A stretch of DNA of 64,000 nucleotides, taken from positions 1 through 64,000 of the forward strand of contig JADZCD010000062.1 of assembly GCA_020851735.1 (NCBI GenBank), read 5' to 3'. Numbering within the stretch: position 1 is the first letter of the stretch; each line of letters opens with the position of its first letter. Under the pieces are notes generated by a model, which was not told where the DNA came from, did not search any database, and saw only the letters and a program-made list of their open reading frames with translations. The position numbers and the translations under genes are program-made. Origin of the DNA: Phycisphaeraceae bacterium (GTDB taxonomy: Bacteria > Planctomycetota > Phycisphaerae > Phycisphaerales > Phycisphaeraceae). Of the stretch, positions 16,768 through 25,091 are shown in pieces.

Positions 16768-17838
16768 ATGGCGAAGGAACGCCTGATCTCCGCCCAAGCT
16801 GACAGTCCCACCGAGGAATTGTTCAATCTATCCCTTCGCCCCACGCGCCTGGCCGAATACGTCGGGCAGCCCAAACTCGTCGAAAAGCTCACCATCACCC
16901 TCCAGGCCGTCAAGCAGCGCCAGGAACCGATGGAGCACATCCTCCTGCATGGCCCGCCGGGCCTGGGCAAAACCACCCTCGCCCACATCGTCGCCCACGA
17001 AATGAACGCCCGCCTGGTCGTCACCTCCGGGCCCGCCCTGACCCGACCCACCGATCTGGTCGGCACCTTAACCAACCTCCAGCCCGGTGACGTCCTTTTC
17101 ATCGACGAAATTCACCGCCTCTCCCCCGTGGTCGAGGAATACCTCTACCCCGCCATGGAGGATTTCAAAATCGACCTCACCGTCGACTCCGGCATGCACG
17201 CTAAGACCATCACCCTGCCCTTAAAACCCTTCTGCATGATCGGCGCCACTACCCGCGCGGGCCTGATCTCCGGGCCCCTGCGCTCGCGCTTCGGCATCAC
17301 CCACAGCTTGGAGTTCTATCAGCGCCACGAGCTCTTACAGATCCTCCGCCGCAGCGCCAGCCTGATGAAGCTCGAATCCACTTCCGCCCCCTCCGCCGAG
17401 GACCTCAGCGCCGCCCTGACCATGATCTCCTCGCGCTCGCGCGGCACGCCGCGCATCGCCAATCGCCTGCTCCGCCGCGTCCGCGACTTCGCCCAGGTCC
17501 GCGGCAACGGCCGGCTGACTGCCGAATTGTGCGACGCCGCCCTGCTCTTAGAAGGCGTCGATGGCCTGGGCTTAGATGAACTGGACCGCCGCTACCTGCA
17601 GATCATCGGCTCGGTCTACCAGGGCGGGCCCGTCGGCGTTGAAGCCGTCGCCGCCACCTTAGGCGAAGACGCCGGCACCCTCGAAGACGTCGTCGAGCCC
17701 TACCTCCTCCAAGTCGGCTTCCTCGCCCGCACCCGCCGCGGCCGCCAACTGACCCCCCAGGCCGCCGAACACCTGGGCCTGCGCTTAAACCTTTCCGCCG
17801 ACCCCAACTCCCTCTTCAATGACGAAGAAGACGCCTAA
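16768..17838 (+). CDS. ruvB: Holliday junction branch migration helicase RuvB
   Basis: AAA+ motor of the RuvAB branch-migration complex, 356 residues. Features: Walker A GPPGLGKTT, Walker B LFIDEIHRL, sensor 1 GATTRAGLISGPLRSRFG, and the C-terminal winged-helix domain with GLDELDRRYL and GPVGVEA. Length is typical. ATG 16768 fits the family. ruvA and ruvC are not adjacent. The gene is bracketed by matching repeat blocks: a G-tract array plus family K on each side. Confidence 0.96.
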   Translation: MAKERLISAQADSPTEELFNLSLRPTRLAEYVGQPKLVEKLTITLQAVKQRQEPMEHILLHGPPGLGKTTLAHIVAHEMNARLVVTSGPALTRPTDLVGTLTNLQPGDVLFIDEIHRLSPVVEEYLYPAMEDFKIDLTVDSGMHAKTITLPLKPFCMIGATTRAGLISGPLRSRFGITHSLEFYQRHELLQILRRSASLMKLESTSAPSAEDLSAALTMISSRSRGTPRIANRLLRRVRDFAQVRGNGRLTAELCDAALLLEGVDGLGLDELDRRYLQIIGSVYQGGPVGVEAVAATLGEDAGTLEDVVEPYLLQVGFLARTRRGRQLTPQAAEHLGLRLNLSADPNSLFNDEEDA

Positions 17839-17844
17839 ATAGAA

Positions 17845-17870
17845 GGGGTAAGGGGTTAGGGGTAAGGGGG
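17845..17870 (+). repeat. G-tract array (quadruplex-like), downstream of ruvB
   Basis: Four G4-G5 tracts separated by TAA, TTA and TAA, six bases after the ruvB stop codon. Confidence 0.7.
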
Positions 17871-17880
17871 AATCGCCCTC

Positions 17881-17905
17881 TTTAGCGGCGGTTCAAAGAA
17901 CCGCG
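17881..17905. repeat. Family E repeat (variant)
   Basis: TTTAGCGGCGGTTCAAAGAA then CCGCG. The general plan is TTTAGCGG, inverted arms, CGCG; see 19080, 22088, 25253 and 33744. Confidence 0.65.
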
Positions 17906-17946
17906 TGTTCATGAATCGAGGAAGAATCATCCCCTTCCAAGCGCCA

Positions 17947-17976
17947 CAGCCGCGGGCGGAAGCCCGCCGGTTAGTC
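17947..17976. repeat. Family K repeat, copy 2
   Basis: Direct repeat of 16591-16620, flanking ruvB. Confidence 0.85.
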
Positions 17977-18014
17977 CTACCGAAAACCGCGCACCTCACC
18001 CACCCACTCCCTTC

Positions 18015-18884
18015 TCACCCCCGCAGATCAATCCTCTTCCCGCCCCAGATCATCGCCAGCTCCCGCGGCCCGCAGATCAATTCCGCCCGCTCCTTAAGCC
18101 AGTCCGCCAGCTCCGTCCGCCCCTGCCGCCGCGCCGCCACCGCCAAGAGCGCATGCACCACCCCGCCCTGGAACACCGGCATCAAACTGGCCAGCTCCAG
18201 CCGCTGCTGCACCCGCTCCAGCACCGCCGCGTCCAACCCCAGCCCCACCAGGTAGCGCGTCTCCATCGCCACCTTCTGCAGCAATTGCACCAAATTCAAG
18301 CGCCTGTGCGACAGCTCCACCAGCGCGCTGTACGTCCCCATCGGATCGCCGCTGTCCAACCGGGCCTCGGCGAAAATCAGCAGCAGCTCCGGCCGCAGAT
18401 GCTCCGCCGGCCCCATCGGCTCAGCCAGCATCACCTGGCATAGCGCCGCCGCCTCAAAATGCCTGCCCTGCCGCAACCTCACCACCGCCAGCCGATGCCC
18501 CAACAGCAGCCGCACCGTCCGCGGCAGCGGCCAGCGCCGCATCCCCACCGTGATCCGCGCCTCAGCCCCCGGTAAGTTATTCTCCAAGGCCGCGTTGATC
18601 ATCGGCAGCTCCGCCGCCACCCGCGTCCCGTGCAGATTCATCAGCATCCACACCCCGAACAACCCCACGAACAAAAAGCTCGTCCAAGACTCCAGCCAGC
18701 CCGGCCAGACCTCCGCCAGCATTACCAGCCCCAGCACCGCCGCCGCTCCCCACAGCAGCCCCTTGCCCAGCACCTGATCCCGCCGCAGCAGCCGCGCCAG
18801 ATCCGGCGCGCTGATGCCCCCCCGCCGGTCCGGACGCATCCACGCCTCAACCCGCCCACGAATTTGGTTTAGCCAATCCTTCAT
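18015..18884 (-). CDS. Membrane protein with TPR-like repeats
   Basis: 289 residues of unknown function. Two transmembrane segments near the N-terminus (GLLWGAAAVLGLVMLAEVW and SFLFVGLFGVWMLMNLHG) are followed by a helical, Ala/Leu/Arg-rich region with TPR-like spacing (RLRQGRHFEAAALCQVMLAE and similar). Its start overlaps the stop of the upstream gene by 4 bp (ATGA), so the two are translationally coupled. They share the same plan and are probably ancient paralogues or partners. Last gene of the permease-SCO operon. Confidence 0.7.
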   Translation of the reverse strand: MKDWLNQIRGRVEAWMRPDRRGGISAPDLARLLRRDQVLGKGLLWGAAAVLGLVMLAEVWPGWLESWTSFLFVGLFGVWMLMNLHGTRVAAELPMINAALENNLPGAEARITVGMRRWPLPRTVRLLLGHRLAVVRLRQGRHFEAAALCQVMLAEPMGPAEHLRPELLLIFAEARLDSGDPMGTYSALVELSHRRLNLVQLLQKVAMETRYLVGLGLDAAVLERVQQRLELASLMPVFQGGVVHALLAVAARRQGRTELADWLKERAELICGPRELAMIWGGKRIDLRG

Positions 18885-19972
18885 GCCGCGCCCAACTCCC
18901 TTTGCTTGTCATCACCAGGCGCTCGCCGCGCAAAGGCCCTCATCGCCCACGCCAATTCCCCCAACTCCCCGAATCGCCCCACCAATTGCTCGGCACCCAC
19001 CAGCAACGTCGCCCTCCCCCACCACTCCCCCGCCCCCCCCGGAAGTTCCCCCGGAATTCCCCCCGGATATGTCCTCTTGTTTAGCGGGCGATCGCAGATC
19101 GCCGAGTCTTGTTCCCCCACCCCCGGAAGTGTGCCCGTCTCTTCTTCTCCTCCTCCTCTCGGAGGGGGAGGTTGGGAGGGGGTGTGGCTCTCCTCGCCAC
19201 CTGGTGTTGCCTCCACGCCCCCCACCCTCACCCCCTGCCGGTAATACGCCAGCGCCATCAACGCATACCCATACCCCGCCTCCAGCCCCAACGGCCGCAG
19301 ATCCTCCACCAGCACCGCCGCCCTGCCCACCGCGTCCGCAAAGTGATTGGTCCGCACCATCTGATACAGCTCCGCCAACCGATACAACGCCCCAAGCAGA
19401 TTCCCCTGCCCGCTCTCCACCACGCCGCGAAACCGCCGCAGCGCCTCGTCCGCGTCGCTGAGCCGATCCGTCGCCAACAGCGCCATGATCCGCGCCAACC
19501 CCAAATGCACGCTGGCCGGATGCTCGCGCGGCAGACGCGCCAACAGCGCGTCATACACCACCATCGCCGGCTCGTAGCAGCTTAATTCCTCCAGCACGTG
19601 CCCCATCACCGTCAGCAGCCGCGCGTGCAGATCCATCCTCCGCCGCACCTTGGGCACCAGCAGCCACGCCTGCCGCAGCGCCTGCTCATCACGCCGCAGC
19701 ATGGACAATTCCTGCACGCCGCTCACCAGCCTCTCCAGCTCACGCTGCCGCCGCGCCCGCCAGAAGTGATAGCCCATCCACGCCCCCAGCAGCACCCACG
19801 CGCCAAACGCCCCCTCCGCCGAATCCGTCCAGATCAGCCCGATCGCCCCGCCCATCGCCAACAGCGGCAGCCACAACGCAAAACGCGACGGCGCCTGCAA
19901 CCCATAGCGCCGCAAGTGCCGCCCCACCTGCGCCGCCGTCGGCGGATGAAATTCCACTTCTACACTCGCCAA
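18881..19972 (-). CDS. Membrane protein with TPR-like repeats and an in-frame repeat cassette
   Basis: 363 residues. Two transmembrane segments at about 31-70 precede a helical TPR-like region (residues ~75-250) similar in style to the next gene. Residues ~252-315 are not helical and are encoded by repeat DNA: family F (SHTPSQPPPPRGGG), family D (TLPG) and family E (DSAICDRPLNKR). After it the helical pattern resumes (RATLLVGAEQLVGRFGELGE). Function is not recognised; a role in the neighbouring oxidase or copper assembly genes is possible from context only. It starts 34 bp after the SCO gene in the same operon. Confidence 0.7.
   Translation of the reverse strand: MASVEVEFHPPTAAQVGRHLRRYGLQAPSRFALWLPLLAMGGAIGLIWTDSAEGAFGAWVLLGAWMGYHFWRARRQRELERLVSGVQELSMLRRDEQALRQAWLLVPKVRRRMDLHARLLTVMGHVLEELSCYEPAMVVYDALLARLPREHPASVHLGLARIMALLATDRLSDADEALRRFRGVVESGQGNLLGALYRLAELYQMVRTNHFADAVGRAAVLVEDLRPLGLEAGYGYALMALAYYRQGVRVGGVEATPGGEESHTPSQPPPPRGGGEEETGTLPGVGEQDSAICDRPLNKRTYPGGIPGELPGGAGEWWGRATLLVGAEQLVGRFGELGELAWAMRAFARRAPGDDKQRELGAA
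19028..19219 (-). repeat. In-frame repeat cassette in the TPR-like gene
   Basis: About 190 bp: family D words near 19034-19060 and 19120-19135, family E at 19080-19107, family F at 19151-19190. Confidence 0.75.
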
Positions 19973-20006
19973 ACCTCAACTCCCTTCGTCATCCCCGCCA
20001 ACCTCT

Positions 20007-21407
20007 TCACCCCACTACGCCGTTCCAATGGTACAGCAACAGGTAAATCAACACCCCCGTCACCGACACATACATCCACAGCGGAAACCCCACCCGCGCG
20101 ATCCGCCGGTGCCAGGCATCCTTCCGCTTTAGACCCAGCACGATCAGCGTCACCGCCAACACCGGCACCGCCATCGCCAGCAGAATGTGGCTGATCAGCA
20201 TCGCGTAGTAACCCGCCTTCAGCCAATCCGGGCCCACAAATTTCGTGTGCATCCCGCCTTTCACTTCCAAACGCCACACGTAATGCGCCACGTAACAAAT
20301 CAAAAATAAACTCGACGCCCCAAACGCCGCCAGCATCGCCGCCCGATGCGCCGCGATCTTCTTCCGCTTAATCAGCACCCACCCCACCGCCAACAGCACC
20401 GCCGCCGTCCCATTCAGCGCCGCATTCACCCCCGGCAAAAACGACAAATCCCATCCCCCCTCGGAATCCTTTCCCCGTTTAGCGGGCGGACCGTAGGTCC
20501 CCTCTTCTCCCCTCTCCCTCTCTGAGGGAGAGGCCAGGGTGAGGGTGGAGACTTCCCCGCTTAAAGTGCCAGCGCCCCTGGAGGTCGCCGCGAATTTTCT
20601 GCCTTCCTCCCCCAACACCCCGATCTCCTTCACCAACCGCTCCAGCTCCGCCATCTTCAAACCATCGTAATACCCTCGAATCTTCCCCTCCTGATCCACC
20701 AGCACAAACTTCGTACTGTGAAACACCGGCATGTCCACATTGCCCGGATCTTCGCCCACCCCCAGCATGAAACTCGCCTTGCATAATTCCCAGATTTCCT
20801 CGCGCGTGCCCGTCAAAAATCGCCACCGCCCAGGGTCCGCTCCGTTCGCCTGCGCATATTCCCGCAGCACCTCCGGCCGGTCATACCCCGGATCCACACT
20901 GAAACTGATCAACTTAACCCCCCAAGCCGGACCTGAGGCCGGCTCCGCGGCCGAAGGTCCGGTTCCTCTCTCTCCCGCTCCTTCTTCCCCCCTCCCCCTC
21001 TCGGAGGGGGAGGCCGGGAGAGGGTGTAACCCTTCAACATCACCTTGCTCGCTAAAGCCCACGGACTCCTGTCCGTGGGTTGTCTTCCTGGAAAATGCCT
21101 CCGCCAACTTCCCCTGCAATCGCCCCATCTGCATCGTCATCGCCGGGCACGTCCCCTGGCAACGTGTGAACACAAAATCCGCCACCCACACCTGCCCCTT
21201 CAGTTGGCTTAGCCCAAACGCCGCCCCATCCTGATCCGTCAACACAAAATTCCCCACCTCTCCCAGCACCGGCAATTCCCCCTCCGCCAGCGCTTCCGCC
21301 GGGTCGTCCCAAACTTTCGCCGGCCCATCCTGCTGTGCGCCGACCGCCCCCCCCCAAATCACCATCGCCGCCGCCCACACTCGTATCCACGCCCCGCGCC
21401 TTTTCAT
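20007..21407 (-). CDS. SCO1/SenC copper chaperone fused to a DUF420 membrane domain
   Basis: 466 residues. An N-terminal signal or anchor precedes a thioredoxin-fold SCO domain with the copper ligands Cys83 and Cys87 (TRCQGTCP) and His230 (PVFHSTKF). SCO proteins help build the CuA centre of cytochrome c oxidase. The C-terminal domain (about 320-466) has four transmembrane helices with DUF420 features (AHYVWRLEVKGGMHTKF). Two non-homologous blocks are present: residues ~106-162, inside the thioredoxin fold, and ~274-318, between the domains. Both are encoded by repeat DNA. ATG 21407 overlaps the permease stop by 4 bp. Confidence 0.85.
   Translation of the reverse strand: MKRRGAWIRVWAAAMVIWGGAVGAQQDGPAKVWDDPAEALAEGELPVLGEVGNFVLTDQDGAAFGLSQLKGQVWVADFVFTRCQGTCPAMTMQMGRLQGKLAEAFSRKTTHGQESVGFSEQGDVEGLHPLPASPSERGRGEEGAGERGTGPSAAEPASGPAWGVKLISFSVDPGYDRPEVLREYAQANGADPGRWRFLTGTREEIWELCKASFMLGVGEDPGNVDMPVFHSTKFVLVDQEGKIRGYYDGLKMAELERLVKEIGVLGEEGRKFAATSRGAGTLSGEVSTLTLASPSERERGEEGTYGPPAKRGKDSEGGWDLSFLPGVNAALNGTAAVLLAVGWVLIKRKKIAAHRAAMLAAFGASSLFLICYVAHYVWRLEVKGGMHTKFVGPDWLKAGYYAMLISHILLAMAVPVLAVTLIVLGLKRKDAWHRRIARVGFPLWMYVSVTGVLIYLLLYHWNGVVG
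20454..20588 (-). repeat. In-frame repeat cassette between the SCO and DUF420 domains
   Basis: Family E variant (20477-20502, TTTAGCGGGCGGACCGTAGG) plus family F (20510-20550), translated as LTLASPSERERGEEG and GPPAKRGK. Confidence 0.75.
20922..21092 (-). repeat. In-frame repeat cassette inside the SCO domain
   Basis: About 170 bp: family H (20924-20966), family F (20990-21028) and family G (21054-21085, AAAGCCCACGGACTCCTGTC). Translated as GTGPSAAEPASGPA, LHPLPASPSERGRGEE and THGQESVGF. Confidence 0.8.
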
Positions 21408-22438
21408 GCCTGACCTCCGATCCTGCTCCGCCCCACCAGCTTCGCCGCCAGCAGCACCAGCCCCACCGTGCAGACAACAATCACCACCGCCGACACCCCC
21501 ACGCCCGCCGGACCATGCGTTATATCCCCGCGCCCAAACAACATCCCGCTGAACGCCGTCTGCCCATACGTCAACGGATTGATCGCCATCAGCCCCTTCT
21601 GCCACCACGGCGCCTGCGCGTACGGAAACACCGCCCCCGACAAAAACCACATCGGAAACAGCGTGATATTCAAAATCGCGTGCATCCCCGCCGACGACTC
21701 CAGCGGCCAGGCCAGGCAAAACCCGATGCTCGTCAGCGCCACCGCCACCACAAACAACACCCCCACCGCCCCCGCCATCGCCTCCCACCCCGGCCATCCG
21801 CCCACCACCGGCCAGAACGCCAGAAACAACACCCCCTGAATCGTCGCCACCGTCGCCCCCCCCAGTACCTTGCCCAACACAATCGCCAGCCGCGGCGCCG
21901 GCGACGCCAACACCCCCTGCAAAAATCCCCCCCGCCGATCCTCAATCACCGAATACGCCGTGAAGATCGTCGTGAATAACACAATCATCACCACCGTCCC
22001 CGGAAAAAAATACGCCAAATACCCCACCCCACCCCGGAACTTCCCCCCGCCCCCGGAAGCTGCCCCACCCCCGAAAACGACCTCTTGTTTAGCGGGCGAT
22101 CGCAGATCGCCGAGTTTTGAGCCCCCATTGCCGGAAATCCCCCCGAAAGTCCCCCCCTCTTCTCCTCCCCCTCTCGGAGGGGGAGGCAGGGAGAGGGTGT
22201 GGCTTCCGCCATTTCCCTGTTCTTCGAAGCCCACGGACTGCTGTCCGTGGGTCCCCTTACCCTCTGACAAATCAAACACCCTCTCCAACCCCGACCCCAA
22301 CAGCAGCCAGAAAACCACCGGCGTCGCCAGCGCCCCCATCCACCGGCTGCGCTGCCGGAAAAACCCCACAATCTCCCGCCGCCACAGCGACCAGCTGGCC
22401 AATCCCAACAACACCCCCCAACTCGTTGTCAGGTTCAT
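21404..22438 (-). CDS. ABC-2 type transporter permease with an in-frame repeat cassette
   Basis: About 344 residues with six hydrophobic segments. The C-terminal half shows the ABC-2 pattern: YLAYFFPGTVVMIVLFTTIFTA, a cytoplasmic RRGGFLQGVLASP loop and NPLTYGQTAF. It would form the membrane part of an ABC exporter, but no ATPase gene is adjacent. Residues ~58-137 between the first two helices are repeat-encoded and Gly/Pro-rich. Placement next to SCO1-DUF420 suggests a role in oxidase or copper-centre maturation, as in similar clusters. The start is uncertain: ATG 22438 or 22471. First gene of the operon, divergent from the sulfatase-like gene. Confidence 0.75.
   Translation of the reverse strand: MNLTTSWGVLLGLASWSLWRREIVGFFRQRSRWMGALATPVVFWLLLGSGLERVFDLSEGKGTHGQQSVGFEEQGNGGSHTLSLPPPPRGGGEEGGTFGGISGNGGSKLGDLRSPAKQEVVFGGGAASGGGGKFRGGVGYLAYFFPGTVVMIVLFTTIFTAYSVIEDRRGGFLQGVLASPAPRLAIVLGKVLGGATVATIQGVLFLAFWPVVGGWPGWEAMAGAVGVLFVVAVALTSIGFCLAWPLESSAGMHAILNITLFPMWFLSGAVFPYAQAPWWQKGLMAINPLTYGQTAFSGMLFGRGDITHGPAGVGVSAVVIVVCTVGLVLLAAKLVGRSRIGGQA
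22028..22267 (-). repeat. In-frame repeat cassette in the ABC permease
   Basis: About 240 bp: family D (22033-22063), family E (22088-22113, TTTAGCGGGCGATCGCAGAT), D-like words near 22140, family F (22160-22204) and family G (22226-22253). Placed in the loop after transmembrane helix 1. Confidence 0.8.
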
Positions 22439-22656
22439 CCCAACCGCTTCTCCAGACGCCTGTTCAGCCATGTCCAGTTTCCCCAAGGTGGTCCCTCCTC
22501 CTATCAGCCGGACGAGCCCATCACCTCGCGGGCCCTGAGCGTCGAAACCGCAAGCCTTCTCCGCCCCCCCAGTCCCAGCGGGGTCTGACAACAACATGTG
22601 TTGTCCTGCGGATCCTACCGCTCTATCCTATCGAGTTGACGTGAACCGGGCCGATC

Positions 22657-24336
22657 ATGAACCACTTGGGCATGACCAGCAACCCCCAACCCACACCGCC
22701 CGAATCAACCCTTGCCGTCACGGCTGCGGCGATGATCGGCCTGCAGGCGATCCTTCACCTGCTGGCGGCGGCAACAATGCGCGATCCCCGGATGGCGGTG
22801 CCCCACGCCGTGGCCTGGTTGCAGGACGTTCTGCTGCTTACCCTGGCGGCCGCAACTGCCCTTGGCCTGCGCGCTGCCGCGCCCAAGTCTGTGCGTCGCT
22901 GGGCCCAGCTCGCCGGCCGCGTCGGACTGGTCGCCCTGGGAATGCTCCTGGCGCTCTACCCGCGAACGCTCCAAGTCTTCCTGGCCGCGCCTGCCAACTT
23001 CCTGCAGACCGATGCGGCGGCGGCCGGGGTATTCCTGCGCGAATACTTGGGCCTGGGCGCTCTCTGGCCTGCGGGCTTGGCAGCGGCCCTGGGAATCTGG
23101 GCGCCCGGGATCGCGGCCCTTCGCCTGAGCCGCCGCGGATGTCTGCTGGCCGGTCCCCTGCTGCTGCTGGCCGCCGTCACCCTCGCCGGGGAAGCTCCGA
23201 ATCCGATCGTGTTTGGCCTTCAAGACAGCCTGCGGCAACGGTTCGCGCCCCGGACCATCCCTCGCCTCCAGCCGACCGCCGCGCAAGCCGCCCTTCCCCT
23301 CCCCGACACGGTCGATTGGATCGCGGCGGTCAGGCACGCCCGCTACGACCACCTGATCATCGTGGTCCTCGAAAGCGTCACCGCCGCCGAATTCGAGCCC
23401 CAGCTCCTCCGCCCCGACGGCTTCTTCCATCGCCATCGCGATCACCTTCGCTGCTTCGATCACTACTACGCAACCAACCTCGACAGCTACACCGCTCTGC
23501 TGGCAATGACCTGCTCGATCCAGGTTCCCTTCCGTGCCTACGCCGCCCCGCAGCGCTACGTCGCCGTCAACAACGCCCCGAATCTCGTGCGCGGGCTGGG
23601 CCACGCGGGATTCGCTGGCCTGTTCGTCAGCACCTACGAACACCAGCCCTTCGTACCCCACCGCCAGGATTGGTCACGGGTGCTCGACCGGCCCGACCTG
23701 GGCGACTTGTCCGCCTGGGTCAGCCTCGGGTCCAACCGCATGGAAGCAGCCACCGAGGATCGGGCCGCCCTGCCAGCCATGATCGCTTTCCTTCGCTCGA
23801 ATCAGCGTACCCTGGTCATGGCCGAGCTGGTCTACGGCCACAGTCCCCAGTGGCGGGCCACGATGGGGCTGACCAGCGCCCAATACGCCGAGGTTTACCT
23901 GGCGGATTTGTGGGATCGCCTGACGGCCGTGGGACTAGCGCAGCGCACCCTTGTGGCGGTCGTCTCCGATCACGGCGACCGATCTCGTCCCGCCGACCCG
24001 GACAACTACCGCGTGCCGCTGGTGATCCTGGGCCTGGCCGTCGAACCCGGACCGGACCACTCTTTCCGCTGCCACCTGGACCTGCAAAGCATCCTCGCCC
24101 ACGAAATGCTCGACGTCCCCTTGCCGCCGACACGATCGGGCCTGGATGTCGTGGGCTCGACGGAGCGGTGGATCTATGGGCGAATCGAAGCGGATGGCCG
24201 ACATGTGTTCGTGGACGATTCCACCGGCCGCGTTCTGGCTGGCGGGCTCGAACCGGCCGACCTGCACCGCCGTTTCCAGAACCACGTCGCCACGTTCAAC
24301 GCGCGGTTCATCCCCCGCCCCGGGATTGCGGACTAA
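22657..24336 (+). CDS. Sulfatase / LTA-synthase-like membrane protein
   Basis: 559 residues. About four to five N-terminal transmembrane helices precede a periplasmic alkaline-phosphatase-superfamily domain starting near residue 225 ([15 protein letters not shown]). The nucleophile is probably the Thr in [11 protein letters not shown], and the metal ligands include Asp/His in VVSDHGDRS. Relatives transfer phosphoglycerol or phosphoethanolamine groups or cut sulfate esters; this member is unassigned. It carries no repeat insertions. ATG 22657 is used; 22672 is an alternative. It stands alone before clpP. Confidence 0.75.
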   Translation: MNHLGMTSNPQPTPPESTLAVTAAAMIGLQAILHLLAAATMRDPRMAVPHAVAWLQDVLLLTLAAATALGLRAAAPKSVRRWAQLAGRVGLVALGMLLALYPRTLQVFLAAPANFLQTDAAAAGVFLREYLGLGALWPAGLAAALGIWAPGIAALRLSRRGCLLAGPLLLLAAVTLAGEAPNPIVFGLQDSLRQRFAPRTIPRLQPTAAQAALPLPDTVDWIAAVRHARYDHLIIVVLESVTAAEFEPQLLRPDGFFHRHRDHLRCFDHYYATNLDSYTALLAMTCSIQVPFRAYAAPQRYVAVNNAPNLVRGLGHAGFAGLFVSTYEHQPFVPHRQDWSRVLDRPDLGDLSAWVSLGSNRMEAATEDRAALPAMIAFLRSNQRTLVMAELVYGHSPQWRATMGLTSAQYAEVYLADLWDRLTAVGLAQRTLVAVVSDHGDRSRPADPDNYRVPLVILGLAVEPGPDHSFRCHLDLQSILAHEMLDVPLPPTRSGLDVVGSTERWIYGRIEADGRHVFVDDSTGRVLAGGLEPADLHRRFQNHVATFNARFIPRPGIAD

Positions 24337-24470
24337 ACTCTCTGCCGACCCTGGCCCCAGGCCCCGAGGTGAACCGAGCTTCCCGCGGTGATAGAATCTC
24401 CCCACACCGTCCGCTCACGAACCCGCCGCCGCTGCGCTTGGCCCCGGCGACGAATAGAAAAGGAACTCTT

Positions 24471-25091
24471 ATGCCCCTGATCCCCATGGTCATCGAGCAG
24501 TCCGGCCGCGCGGAACGCGCCTATGACATCTACTCCCGCCTGCTTAAAGACCGCATCATCTTCCTCGGCGACCAGATCACCGACGAAACCGCCAACCTCG
24601 TCGTCGCCCAGCTCCTGTTCCTCTCCAACGAGGACTCCAAGGCCGACATCCACTTCTACATCAACTCCCCCGGCGGGTCGATCTCCGCCGGGCTGGGCAT
24701 TTACGACACCATGCAATACGTTCGACCCAAGGTCAGCACCTACTGCATCGGCATGGCCGCCTCCATGGGCGCCGTCCTCCTGATGGCCGGGGCCGAGGGC
24801 CAACGCTACATCCTGCCCAACTCCCGCGTCCTGCTGCACCAGCCCCTCATCGGCGGCGTCGAAGGCCCCGCCACCGACCTGGAAATCCAAGCCCGCGAGA
24901 TGATCCGCATCCGCGAACGCATGTTCCAGATCATGGCCCGCCACACCGGCAAGGATTTCGACACCATCGCCCGCGACTGCGAACGCAACTATTGGCTCGA
25001 CGCCGAGGAAGCCGTCGAATACGGCTGCGCCGACCGCGTCCTAAAACACCTGCCCGATTCCATCACGCTCCCCGAGGATAACCAGGCTTGA
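24471..25091 (+). CDS. clpP: ATP-dependent Clp protease proteolytic subunit
   Basis: Serine peptidase of 206 residues that forms the double-ring chamber fed by ClpX or ClpA. The catalytic triad is visible: Ser98 ([10 protein letters not shown]), His123 (LLHQPLIGG) and Asp169 (IARDCERN). INSPGGS at 65-70 is also conserved. AAGGA lies 7 nt before ATG 24471. A TAGAAT at 24392 may be its -10. Its stop overlaps the next start by 4 bp (TTGA). clpX is not adjacent. Confidence 0.96.
   Translation: MPLIPMVIEQSGRAERAYDIYSRLLKDRIIFLGDQITDETANLVVAQLLFLSNEDSKADIHFYINSPGGSISAGLGIYDTMQYVRPKVSTYCIGMAASMGAVLLMAGAEGQRYILPNSRVLLHQPLIGGVEGPATDLEIQAREMIRIRERMFQIMARHTGKDFDTIARDCERNYWLDAEEAVEYGCADRVLKHLPDSITLPEDNQA

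Noticed and set aside
22596-24470. Long open frame upstream of clpP
   Set aside because: It is a shadow of the sulfatase-like gene in another frame; clpP has its own ribosome-binding site and start at 24471.
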